From Mycobacterium sp. 852002-40037_SCH5390672 (GTDB lineage: Bacteria; Actinomycetota; Actinomycetes; Mycobacteriales; Mycobacteriaceae), in NCBI RefSeq assembly GCF_001665875.1, contig NZ_LZTA01000108.1:62001-126000 (forward strand): 64,000 nucleotides of DNA, in the 5' to 3' direction. This document shows positions 1-7,518 of this stretch, piece after piece (the first letter of the stretch is position 1; every line of letters begins with the position of its first letter). Made by a program: the position numbers and the translations under genes. Below the pieces are notes generated by a model. The model ran no database searches. It was not told the origin of the DNA and worked only from the letters and a program-made list of their open reading frames with translations.

Positions 1-191
1 TGCGCCCACAACCCATTGACCTGGCTCGACTTGACGATCGCCACGATCCCGAAGGGAAGACAGCAGAACAGGGTCACCAGAATCGACCACACCAGATAGT
101 TATTCGGCGCTTGGCCGGCCGGCTGCTGGGGCGGATATCCGGGCGGAGGCGGCGGCGGGTAACCGGGCGGCGGAGGAGGGGGTTGTGTCAT
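1..191 (-). CDS. CD225/dispanin-like small membrane protein (partial)
   Basis: The gene starts at an ATG complementary to 189-191 and runs off the left edge, so only the first 63 codons are visible. The N-terminus is a cytosolic-type proline/glycine/tyrosine tail with two PPPPPPGYP-like repeats (residues 4-20). A hydrophobic segment containing WSILVTLFCCLPFGIVAIV follows (about residues 35-53) and then KSSQVN. A proline-rich tail followed by a double-cysteine membrane segment and the F-G-I-V-A-I-V-x-S-x-Q-V block is typical of actinobacterial CD225/dispanin proteins, which normally have a second membrane helix; that part lies outside the window. The function of bacterial dispanins is not established. 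No regulatory signal was recognised upstream. Confidence 0.8.
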   Translation of the reverse strand, partial: MTQPPPPPPGYPPPPPPGYPPQQPAGQAPNNYLVWSILVTLFCCLPFGIVAIVKSSQVNGLWA

Positions 192-528
192 GGATTCTCC
201 AGTCAAGGGGAGTTAGCTGGCGTGAAGCGGTGCTAACCATACCCGAGCGGACTCTGATCGGCACTAGCAATGAAAGAACTGGTTTTAGGCAACCCGGGCA
301 CAACGCGTCGGCGACATCACCGCGTGCGCCGAAAGGCTGGATTACAGCCGTGCCTCAACATAATTCAAGATCCGGCGCGACGACTGGTGCACCACTACCA
401 TTTGCCTGGGCCTCTGCGGGTTGAACCGAAAAAGGATGCCCACACAGACAATTGCCTGCAGAACGTATTGCTTTATCACGACATAGCCCTACTATCCGTG
501 TTTAGAAGCGGCCGTTAAGGAGCCATTC
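192..528. other. Intergenic region, no gene recognised
   Basis: About 340 bases separate the divergent dispanin-like gene from the first secreted protein gene. Short open frames here have no family features and no good ribosome binding site. The last 14 bases contain the AAGGAG-type site of the downstream gene. It must hold promoters for both neighbours, but I could not assign a convincing -35/-10 pair. Confidence 0.5.
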
Positions 529-1059
529 ATGTCTGATTTCAGCAACATGCTGCGGGCGGTGACGGCAACGGCACTCACGGGCGGTGTGGCCTTAGCGGGC
601 GACATCTCGGCGAGCGCGGATCCCGCCACCACCGGGAGCCCGTCGGATATCAACTCGCTTGCGGCCTCACTGTCGAAGGGCTACGGCCTCAACAACTGCA
701 CCGCCCAGAACATCGACCGCAGCACGCAACTGGCGGTGCTCACCTGCGGGCAGAGCCCCGATCCGAGCGGTCCGGTTCAGGCCAAGTACGTCCTATTCAC
801 CAATGCCGACAATTTGGCCACCTCGTTCAAGGCCACCATCAAAGAGGACGTTCTGACCCCATGCGGGGACGCCGACCAGTCGCCTTCGAACTGGCACAAG
901 GACGGTTCGGCCGGCAGCGCCGGGCAGGCGGCCTGCGGCACTTACCAAAACGGTGCCGAGATCATCTGGACCACGGACACCAAAAACACGCTGAGCTATC
1001 TGCGCGCATCCAACACCGACGTGGCGGCGCTCTACCAGTGGTGGCGGGCCAACGGGTGA
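529..1059 (+). CDS. Secreted four-cysteine protein, copy 1 of a tandem pair
   Basis: This encodes 176 residues. The first 30 or so form an export signal with an Ala-Ser-Ala cleavage site before Asp-Pro. The mature part carries four cysteines in the contexts LNNC, LTCGQSP, PCGDA and ACGTY, probably two disulfides outside the membrane, and ends in ALYQWWRANG. An AAGGAG site sits 8-9 bases before the ATG. It is a clear paralogue of the next gene: the block LAASLSKGYGLNNC is identical in both and all four cysteines are conserved. I do not recognise a characterised family; small secreted proteins ending in LYQWW are, to my knowledge, a mycobacterial type of unknown role. The gap to copy 2 is 89 bp, so each may have its own expression signals. 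Confidence 0.85.
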   Translation: MSDFSNMLRAVTATALTGGVALAGDISASADPATTGSPSDINSLAASLSKGYGLNNCTAQNIDRSTQLAVLTCGQSPDPSGPVQAKYVLFTNADNLATSFKATIKEDVLTPCGDADQSPSNWHKDGSAGSAGQAACGTYQNGAEIIWTTDTKNTLSYLRASNTDVAALYQWWRANG

Positions 1060-1148
1060 CGTTCCCGATGGGCCCCAACCGATTCGGTGGACAGATAACC
1101 GAGAGACGTTCGCCCCTCTTTATTTCCATCAACCGCAGGGAGTCAAAA

Positions 1149-1670
1149 ATGTCACATCTCAGCACCGCGCTGCGAGCCGTGTCGGCAGCAGCTTTCACAG
1201 GCGGTTTGGCTTTCGCGGGTGTTGCCACCGCGAACGCCGAACCCAACACCGGTAACGCGTCAGACATGAACACGTTGGCAGCCTCACTGTCGAAGGGCTA
1301 CGGCCTGAACAACTGCAAGTCACAAGAGCTGACCGAAACCGGTGAACTGGCCGAACTCATCTGCGGGCAAAGCCCCGACTCCAGCGGTCCGGGATCCGGT
1401 GTCTACGCACTGTTCTCCAACAGCACGAATCTGGGCTCCGCATTCAGTTCCACCATCAAAGACGTGTCCCTGGCCGCATGCGGGGACGCCGGGGCGTCAC
1501 CGGGAACCTGGAAACAGAACGGCCAGACGGGCGGGCAGATCGCGTGCGGCACTTATAAGAACTACGCGACGTTGACCTGGACCACCGACGCCAAAAACGT
1601 GTTGGGACACCTCACCGCGGCCAATTCCGACGTCAGCGCGCTCTACCAGTGGTGGCGCACCAACGGCTGA
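1149..1670 (+). CDS. Secreted four-cysteine protein, copy 2 of a tandem pair
   Basis: This encodes 173 residues. The ATG at 1149 is chosen because an AGGGAGT ribosome binding site lies just upstream and because the protein then starts with a good export signal ending Ala-Asn-Ala before Glu-Pro; the reading frame is open further upstream but without protein-like features. The four cysteines and the C-terminus SALYQWWRTNG match copy 1, and the middle regions are diverged, so the duplication is not recent. The stop lies three bases from the stop of the convergent esterase gene. The function is unknown; an extracellular or cell-wall role is inferred from the signal peptide only. Confidence 0.85.
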   Translation: MSHLSTALRAVSAAAFTGGLAFAGVATANAEPNTGNASDMNTLAASLSKGYGLNNCKSQELTETGELAELICGQSPDSSGPGSGVYALFSNSTNLGSAFSSTIKDVSLAACGDAGASPGTWKQNGQTGGQIACGTYKNYATLTWTTDAKNVLGHLTAANSDVSALYQWWRTNG

Positions 1671-1673
1671 CGT

Positions 1674-2441
1674 TTACCGTTGAGCCGCAATTAATTCCGC
1701 TACCGCGCGCATCCCGGCGGCGTTCGGGTGCAACGGGGCCGGGCGCCCCGGCAGTGGGACACCATAGCGCGCCGGCAGCGTCGTCCAGGGGTCTTCCGAC
1801 CATGCGTGGTGTTCGCGGCCGGCCGCTCCGGCGCGGATCACTTCGCAGCCGGTTGCCGCCGCGGCATCGGCCGTCATGTTTTCCAGCGTCGCGGCCACGT
1901 GCCGGCCCAGGTCGGCATCGGCGGGTGACAGCGGCGCGGCCGGCACGCCCGCGGGCGGAAGCACCGTCAGGTAGTCGACGAAGAAGACGCGTGCCCGCGG
2001 GGATCGTTGACGCAGTGCACGGCCGACCGCGCACAGCGGTTCAAACACCGCGTCCAGGGCCAGATCCCGCGCCCCGCGATCCAGCAGATCAAAGATGCGA
2101 TTCCCGAGCAGCGGCAGGTGACGCAGTGGACGCGGCAGCGACGCGGCCATCAACAGCGGAATGTAGCCGACGTCGTTGCCGCCGATGGTGACCGTGACCA
2201 GACTCTCGGTGCCGTCCAGTGCGGCGATTTGGGGCGGCGCCCCGCGTTGGCTATCGGTGAGCACGTGCGCGGTGGTCGCCCCGGAGAAGGTGACGTCGAC
2301 CAAGTCATGGTGGTAACGCTGCGCGATCAGATGCGCGTAGTTGCGTGCGGATCGGCCCGACCATCGCGGAGCCCCGGCGGCGCGGGGCCGGATGCCGGGA
2401 CCGGCGGCCATCGAACTGCCCAGCGCGACATAACGACTCAT
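1674..2441 (-). CDS. SGNH/GDSL-family esterase or lipase
   Basis: This encodes 255 residues. The SGNH blocks are in order: VALGSSMAAGPG at residues 5-16 (nucleophile serine, with GSS replacing the usual GDS), SGATTAHV near residue 54 (block II glycine), TIGGNDVGY near 87 (block III asparagine) and PLHPNAAGMRAVAELI near the C-terminus (block V histidine). There is no signal peptide, so the enzyme is probably cytosolic. It starts 10 bp after the thiG stop on the same strand and could be the last cistron of the thiamine operon, although nothing in the family links it to thiamine. In Mtb I recall an unrelated lipoprotein next to thiG, so this neighbour may be specific to this lineage. The physiological substrate cannot be read from the sequence. 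Confidence 0.85.
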   Translation of the reverse strand: MSRYVALGSSMAAGPGIRPRAAGAPRWSGRSARNYAHLIAQRYHHDLVDVTFSGATTAHVLTDSQRGAPPQIAALDGTESLVTVTIGGNDVGYIPLLMAASLPRPLRHLPLLGNRIFDLLDRGARDLALDAVFEPLCAVGRALRQRSPRARVFFVDYLTVLPPAGVPAAPLSPADADLGRHVAATLENMTADAAAATGCEVIRAGAAGREHHAWSEDPWTTLPARYGVPLPGRPAPLHPNAAGMRAVAELIAAQR

Positions 2442-2451
2442 CGGCTCAGGC

Positions 2452-3312
2452 TCAATTGCCCGGCTCCTCAGCGGCCCACTGCGCGGCCCGCATCGTCGCC
2501 GGACCAGGGCTCGACGCCTGCGCCCAGAACCGCTTCGGGATCCGTCCGGCGCGCCGGGCCAGATACCCGGCGGTGACGGCGGCCGCCATCGCGGCGGCCA
2601 TCGCGACCGGATCGGCGGCGCGGGTGACCGCGGTGGCCAACAGCACGGCGTCGCAACCCAATTCCATTGCCAGCGCCGCGTCGCTGGCGGTTCCGATGCC
2701 GGCGTCGAGCACCACCGGAACGCCGGCCCGGGCGACGATCATCTCGATGTTGTGGGGATTGATGATGCCAAGGCCGGTGCCGATCGGCGAACCCAGCGGC
2801 ATGACCGCCGCGCATCCGGCGTCCTCGAGCCGACGCGCCAGCACCGGATCATCGTTGGTGTAGGGCAGGACGACGAACCCGTCATCGACCAATTGTTCTG
2901 CGGCTCGCACCAATTCGACCGCGTCGGGCAGCAGCGTGCGTTCGTCCGCGATCACCTCGAGCTTGATCCAGTTGGTGTTCAGCGCCTCGCGCGCCAACTG
3001 TGCGGTGAGCACCGCCTCGGCCGCGCCGCGGCATCCCGCAGTGTTGGGCAGCGGGGTGATGCCCAACCGGTTGAGCAGATCGAGCAATCCGGTGCCGCCC
3101 TCGGCGTCGACCCGCCGTATCGCGACGGTGGTCAGTTCCGTGCCCGAGGCCACCAGCGCCTCTTCCAGCACCGCCAGGTTGCTCGCTCCGCCGGTCCCCA
3201 TGATGAGTCGCGACGCGAAGCTGCGGTCGCCGATGGTCAGTTTGGTTCCCGCCTCCTGACGATGCGGTCCAGGATGGGCCGAGGAGGAAGGGGACAACTC
3301 AGATCTAGCCAC
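2452..3312 (-). CDS. thiG: Thiazole synthase ThiG
   Basis: ThiG makes the thiazole phosphate half of thiamine from 1-deoxyxylulose 5-phosphate, dehydroglycine and ThiS-thiocarboxylate in the cytosol. The TIM-barrel body is fully conserved: GDRSFASRLIMGTGG, the Schiff-base lysine in NWIKLEVIADERTL, GCAAVMPLGSPIGTGLGI and VVLDAGIGTASDAALAMELG. The GTG start overlaps the end of thiS by 8 bp, as expected for coupled translation. The protein is 286 residues, longer than the roughly 250 usual for mycobacteria, because about 20 extra residues rich in Ser, Pro and His separate the start from KLTIGDRSF. An AGGAGG-like sequence precedes KLTIG, but no ATG, GTG or TTG follows it, so I keep the GTG start. 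Confidence 0.95.
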   Translation of the reverse strand: MARSELSPSSSAHPGPHRQEAGTKLTIGDRSFASRLIMGTGGASNLAVLEEALVASGTELTTVAIRRVDAEGGTGLLDLLNRLGITPLPNTAGCRGAAEAVLTAQLAREALNTNWIKLEVIADERTLLPDAVELVRAAEQLVDDGFVVLPYTNDDPVLARRLEDAGCAAVMPLGSPIGTGLGIINPHNIEMIVARAGVPVVLDAGIGTASDAALAMELGCDAVLLATAVTRAADPVAMAAAMAAAVTAGYLARRAGRIPKRFWAQASSPGPATMRAAQWAAEEPGN

Positions 3313-3502
3313 CTTGCACCGCCGTCACTATCTCGAGGCGGGCACCGTCGAAAAGCTCGGTGGCCCACCGGGATCGCGGCAGCACCGCGTCGTCCATGGC
3401 CACCGCCACGCCGCGGTCCGGAAAACCCAGGGAATCCAGTAGCGCGGCGACGGTGATGTGCGCGTCGACATCGACCTTCTGCTCGTTGACCACGACGATC
3501 AT
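3305..3502 (-). CDS. thiS: Sulfur carrier protein ThiS
   Basis: This 65-residue ubiquitin-like protein begins MIVVVNEQ and ends in the obligatory Gly-Gly, which is adenylated and converted to the thiocarboxylate that donates sulfur to ThiG. Length, the beta-grasp pattern and the LFDGARLEIVTAVQGG end are diagnostic. It lies 49 bp after thiO and overlaps thiG by 8 bp, so thiO-thiS-thiG form one transcription unit under the TPP riboswitch upstream of thiO. Confidence 0.95.
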   Translation of the reverse strand: MIVVVNEQKVDVDAHITVAALLDSLGFPDRGVAVAMDDAVLPRSRWATELFDGARLEIVTAVQGG

Positions 3503-3551
3503 TGGCGCCGCTCCTCCCCATCGCTTTCGCTGTGCATCGTCGCAGCGCGGA

Positions 3552-4583
3552 TCATTGATGTGCTCCCACCGGGGCCAGTTCGGAAACGATCTGTTCTGCC
3601 GTCCAGGGCGCCAACAAAAATCCCGACCGGCCGTGGCCGGCGGCGATCAGGGTCCGTGCGTCCAGGCGATGCACCAACGGCAGATTGTCGGGTGTCATCG
3701 GGCGCAGCCCGGCGGCGCACTCGGCCAGCTCGTATTCACCCAGCGCCGGCAGCACCGCGCACGCGTCGTCGAGCAGATCGCGCACTCCCGAGACGACCGG
3801 GGCGGTATCGCGCCCGTGTTCGTACTGGGTGGCGCCGACGACGACCCCGTCCGCGCGGGGCACCAGGTATACCTGCCGTCCGTGTACACGGGCGCGAACA
3901 ACCCGCTGCGGCAACGGCATACAACCTGGGCGCCATCGCAGTCGCAGCACTTCACCCTTCACCGGGCGCACCGGCAGCCCCGGCCACAACGCCGGCGCGT
4001 CAATGCCGTTGGCGATCACCACCGCGTCGGCCTCGACGCGCGACAGGTCGTGCACCGGCGGCGCCCACCGCACCCCGAGGCGCTCGCACTGCGCGCTGAG
4101 CGCGTCCAGCACCGCCCGGTTGTCCACGGCAAGCTCGGTGGGCGCCCGAAAGCCGTGCCTGATGCCCTGTGCCAGCAGCGGTTCGACGTCGCGCGCGGCC
4201 GACTCCCAAACCACCGGATGCCCTTGGGCGGACAACCACTCCGCGACGGTGCGCAGGTCGGCGACATCGGCGCGGTCGACGGCCACCACCAGCGACTCGC
4301 GTGCGGTGACCACCTCGGGCGGCAGGCCGTCCAGGAAACCGCCCTCGCGCCACAGTCGCAGCGATTCCAGGCCCAGCCGCAGCAACCGCTCTTCGCCGGG
4401 CCAGCCCTCGCTGTGCGGCGCCAGCATGCCGCCGGCGACCCAGGATGCCCCCTTCTGATCGGTGCGGTGCACCCGCACCGACCACCCGGCCTGCGCGGCG
4501 CGGCGCGCCACCGCGAGCCCGATGACGCCGCCACCGACGACGGCCAGTGACCCCAGCGGTGGTCCCGAAGGCATCCCGGTCAT
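3552..4583 (-). CDS. thiO: Glycine oxidase ThiO
   Basis: This FAD-dependent D-amino-acid-oxidase-family enzyme oxidises glycine to the imine used by ThiG. The protein has 343 residues. The N-terminal dinucleotide fold is LAVVGGGVIGLAVARRAAQAG (about residues 12-32) and the C-terminal FAD contact is ALI-AAGHGRSGFLLAP. The ATG at 4583 is preferred over upstream ATGs in the same frame because those lie inside the TPP riboswitch, and because GGGAGG, the 3' end of that riboswitch, is spaced correctly as its ribosome binding site. It is the first gene of the minus-strand thiamine operon. Confidence 0.93.
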   Translation of the reverse strand: MTGMPSGPPLGSLAVVGGGVIGLAVARRAAQAGWSVRVHRTDQKGASWVAGGMLAPHSEGWPGEERLLRLGLESLRLWREGGFLDGLPPEVVTARESLVVAVDRADVADLRTVAEWLSAQGHPVVWESAARDVEPLLAQGIRHGFRAPTELAVDNRAVLDALSAQCERLGVRWAPPVHDLSRVEADAVVIANGIDAPALWPGLPVRPVKGEVLRLRWRPGCMPLPQRVVRARVHGRQVYLVPRADGVVVGATQYEHGRDTAPVVSGVRDLLDDACAVLPALGEYELAECAAGLRPMTPDNLPLVHRLDARTLIAAGHGRSGFLLAPWTAEQIVSELAPVGAHQ

Positions 4584-4589
4584 TCGTGA

Positions 4590-4705
4590 GCCTCCCTTCG
4601 CCGGCATGATCCGGATCAGGTGTGACGGTAAGGGCAAGTCCGGGTGGCCCCGGCTGTGCCCACTCTCAGCCCCGCAGTCACTCGACTACCCGGGACTCCC
4701 GTGTC
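4590..4705 (-). promoter_or_regulatory. TPP riboswitch (THI element) of thiO-thiS-thiG
   Basis: Read on the minus strand, the segment has the THI-box landmarks in order: CACGGGAGTCCCGGG (P1/P2), GGGGCTGAGAGTGGGC (the CUGAGA pyrimidine-binding element), ACACCTGATCCGGATC and ATGCCGGCGAAGGGAGG (the pyrophosphate-binding half and closing P1 strand). The closing strand supplies the GGGAGG ribosome binding site of thiO. Ligand binding would therefore be expected to hide the site and block translation when thiamine pyrophosphate is plentiful. No separate terminator hairpin with a T-run was seen, which supports translational control. Confidence 0.93.
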
Positions 4706-4749
4706 TAGTGGTTCTCTTCGGCTCCACGCTAGCGCGCTAGCGTCTCGGT

Positions 4750-5445
4750 GTGCAGCGTCCCATTCATAGACGACTATCCGTTCTGGCCACGGCGCGGCTC
4801 TATCTGTGCACCGACGCGCGCCGTGAGCGCGGTGATTTGGCCGATTTCGCCGACGCCGCCCTGGCCGGTGGCGTGGACATCATCCAGCTGCGCGACAAGG
4901 GTTCGGCCGGTGAGCAGCGGTTCGGCCCCCTCGAGGCGCGCGACGAGCTCGCGGCGTGCCAGATCCTGGCCGAGGCGGCCCACCGACACGGCGCCTTGTT
5001 CGCCGTCAACGACCGCGCCGACATCGCCCGCGCGGCCGGCGCCGATGTGCTGCATCTCGGCCAGGGCGACCTGCCGCTGGGGATCGCGCGCGACATCGTC
5101 GGTCCGGACGTGCTGCTCGGCTCGTCCACCCACAGCGCCGACCAGGCGACCGCTGCGGCACTCAGCGATGCGGACTACTTCTGCGTCGGCCCGTGCTGGC
5201 CCACGCCCACCAAGCCGGATCGTGCGGCGCCCGGGCTGCCGCTGGTACGGGTGGCCGCCGGCCTGGGCGCCGAACACGGCGGCGATAAGCCGTGGTTCGC
5301 GATCGGCGGCATCGACGAGCAGCGGCTGCCCGAAGTGCTCGACGCCGGTGCCCGGCGCATCGTGGTGGTCCGGGCGATCACCGCGGCCGCCGACCCGCGG
5401 GCTGCGGCCCAGCGGCTCAGTTCGGCGCTGGCAGCAGCGACCTGA
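4750..5445 (+). CDS. thiE: Thiamine phosphate synthase ThiE
   Basis: ThiE joins the pyrimidine and thiazole halves to give thiamine monophosphate. Motifs run in order: ARLYLCTDARRERGDL at residues 15-30, DIIQLRDKG near 44, FAVNDRADIARAAGADVLHLG, DYFCVGPCWPTPTKP (phosphate loop) and WFAIGGIDEQRL. The GTG at 4750 gives 231 residues; mycobacterial ThiE usually begins nearer ARLYLCTDAR, so the true start could be a few codons downstream. The gene is divergent from thiO, and the two share the 4584-4749 region, but the riboswitch is on the thiO strand only. Its last 29 bp overlap the convergent mutT3 end. Confidence 0.93.
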   Translation: MQRPIHRRLSVLATARLYLCTDARRERGDLADFADAALAGGVDIIQLRDKGSAGEQRFGPLEARDELAACQILAEAAHRHGALFAVNDRADIARAAGADVLHLGQGDLPLGIARDIVGPDVLLGSSTHSADQATAAALSDADYFCVGPCWPTPTKPDRAAPGLPLVRVAAGLGAEHGGDKPWFAIGGIDEQRLPEVLDAGARRIVVVRAITAAADPRAAAQRLSSALAAAT

Positions 5446-6112
5446 TCCGGCGGGTCAGCTGCGAGGGCGCTTCGTCGGCCTGAACCGGAGGGCCGGGCAT
5501 GCACCAGACGAAGACGCCGGTCTCGACCTCGATCGTGCGCGGCAGGTATTGCCGGCGTTCGTCGCCGTGGTCCAGCGGCAACACCGCCGGCGCGGTGCGC
5601 AGCCGCTGCCAGCTGGCCGCGAAGCCCGGATGCAGCGGCAGGTCGGCCACGTCGTTTTCGGCGACCCAGCGCATCTCGGCGCTTTCCCGGTTGGGCACGG
5701 TATGCAGCAACTCAGCGGCGTCGGCGACGACGGTGGTGTAGCTCCACCGCGTGCCGGCGATCCCGGCCACCTCGGCCGTGACCACGGTCGCGCGCACGGC
5801 GAGCCGCTCACCGAGCACCCCGGCCTCCTCGTTCGCTTCGCGCACCGCCGTCTCCTCGGGCGTTTCGTGGCTGTCCCGGGCGCCGCCCGGCAGCCCCCAG
5901 GTGCCGCCCTGATGACTCCACACCGCGCGATGCTGCAACAGCACCGCGGGCGTACCGTCGGATTGCGGGGCCCGCAGCAGCAAACCCGCCGCGCCGTAAC
6001 GGCCCCAGTAATGGGCGCCGCTGTCGGAGATCACCCAGCCGTCACCGTCGCCCTGCACCGATTCAGGATATGCAGACTTGGTTGGGGCGTCGTCAATTGC
6101 GTCTGCCTCCAC
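5417..6112 (-). CDS. mutT3: Nudix hydrolase, MutT3-like
   Basis: This encodes 231 residues from a GTG at 6112. The Nudix box is complete: GGARDSHETPEETAV then REANEEAGV, giving the G-x5-E-x7-REUxEExGU signature that binds the metal and cleaves a nucleoside diphosphate linkage. It is preceded by GGTWGLPGGARD. Mtb MutT3 (Rv0413) sits at the same position beside thiE; that protein is described as a housecleaning enzyme for oxidised deoxynucleotides, and I transfer that role by position and similarity. The upstream open frame is longer, but no better start exists beyond this GTG. It overlaps the thiE 3' end by 29 bp tail to tail. Confidence 0.9.
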   Translation of the reverse strand: MEADAIDDAPTKSAYPESVQGDGDGWVISDSGAHYWGRYGAAGLLLRAPQSDGTPAVLLQHRAVWSHQGGTWGLPGGARDSHETPEETAVREANEEAGVLGERLAVRATVVTAEVAGIAGTRWSYTTVVADAAELLHTVPNRESAEMRWVAENDVADLPLHPGFAASWQRLRTAPAVLPLDHGDERRQYLPRTIEVETGVFVWCMPGPPVQADEAPSQLTRRIRSLLPAPN

Positions 6113-6198
6113 CCATCCAGCCGAACATGCTCTTAGACTTCGCTTATAGAGGTCCGTGCAGCGAAATCCGGTGGCCGAGAGATGAGGGCTGATAAGAC

Positions 6199-7518
6199 GT
6201 GACGGTTGAGCTGGCGCACCCGTCGACCGAGCCGCAGGGATCGCGGTCACCGGCCGAACCAGCCCATCCACGCTGGTGGTTCATCTCGACCACGCCGGGC
6301 CGCATCTTGACCATCGGCATCGTGCTGGCCGCGCTCGGCGGCATCAGCGCCTTCGCCACGTCGACCACCATCAACCATCGGCAGCAGGTGCTCACCACGG
6401 TGCTCAACCACACCGAGCCGCTGTCGTTCGCCGCCGGGCGGCTCTACACCACCCTGTCGGTGGCCGACGCCGCGGCGGCCACCGCGTTCATCGCCGAGGC
6501 CGAGCCGCAACCCGTGCGCCAGCGCTACGAGCAGGCCATCACCGACGCGTCGGTGGCCGTCACCCGGGCCTCGAGCGGGCTCACCGACGAACCGTTGGTG
6601 CAGCTGCTGGGCCGGATCAACGCCGAGCTGGCCGTCTACACCGGCCTGATCGAAATCGCGCGAACCAACAACCGGGAGGGCAATCCGGTCGGGTCGTCGT
6701 ACCTGTCGGAGGCCTCGGGGCTGATGCAATCGACGATCCTGCCCGACGCGGCGCGTCTTTATCAGGCGACGTCGGAGCGGGTGGACGCCGAAACCACGGC
6801 GTCGACCCAGATTCCGGCGCCAGTCATCATGGTGGTCGGCGCCACCGTGATCTTCGGCGCGTTCTCCCACCGCTGGCTGGCGCGGCGCACCCGGCGCCGA
6901 ATCAACCCGGGCCTGGTGGTGGGCGCACTCGCTATTCTCGTCATGGTGGTTTGGGTTGGAACTGCACTGACCATTTCTACGGCGGCCAGTCGTAGTGCGA
7001 AGGACACTGCCGCGGAATCCCTCAAGACCGTCACCAATGTCGCGATCACCGCCCAGCAAGCGCGCGCCGACGAGACGCTGTCGCTGATCCGCCGCGGCGA
7101 CGAAGAGAAGCGCAAGCAGTCGTTTTATCAACGCATCGATTCCATGCACCGCCAGCTCGACCAGTACATGTCCCGCAGCGATGCCGTGGACAAGCCGGAC
7201 CTGGAAGGCGCCGATCAGCTGCTGCTGCGCTGGCGACAGGCCAACGACCGGATCACCTCGTACATCTCGGTGGGTAACTACCGGGCCGCGACCCAGGTGG
7301 CGCTGGGCAGCAGCGAAGAAGACTCCACCCCGGCGTTCGACAAGCTGGAAGGCGAGCTGGCCAAGGCCATGGATCAGGGCCGCATCACCCTGCGCAACGA
7401 CGTCATCAACGCCCGCAGCGGGCTGTCCGGGGCCCAGGTGGGCGGCGTGGTGCTCAGCCTCGGCGCCGCCATCGCGGTGGCGCTGGGGCTGTGGCCGAGG
7501 CTGAAAGAGTATCGATAA
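6199..7518 (+). CDS. glnX: Transmembrane sensor protein GlnX
   Basis: This encodes 439 residues from a GTG. Four hydrophobic helices are visible: about 34-54 (RILTIGIVLAALGG), 208-230 (PAPVIMVVGATVIFG), 239-260 (GLVVGALAILVMVV) and 413-433. A periplasmic helical segment of about 150 residues lies between each pair, resembling the sensor halves of chemoreceptor-type proteins. It corresponds to Mtb Rv0412c, named GlnX and reported to relay the amino-acid-bound state of the lipoprotein GlnH to the kinase PknG. The stop codon overlaps the glnH start by one base (TAATG), so the three genes are an operon with translational coupling. Confidence 0.92.
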   Translation: MTVELAHPSTEPQGSRSPAEPAHPRWWFISTTPGRILTIGIVLAALGGISAFATSTTINHRQQVLTTVLNHTEPLSFAAGRLYTTLSVADAAAATAFIAEAEPQPVRQRYEQAITDASVAVTRASSGLTDEPLVQLLGRINAELAVYTGLIEIARTNNREGNPVGSSYLSEASGLMQSTILPDAARLYQATSERVDAETTASTQIPAPVIMVVGATVIFGAFSHRWLARRTRRRINPGLVVGALAILVMVVWVGTALTISTAASRSAKDTAAESLKTVTNVAITAQQARADETLSLIRRGDEEKRKQSFYQRIDSMHRQLDQYMSRSDAVDKPDLEGADQLLLRWRQANDRITSYISVGNYRAATQVALGSSEEDSTPAFDKLEGELAKAMDQGRITLRNDVINARSGLSGAQVGGVVLSLGAAIAVALGLWPRLKEYR

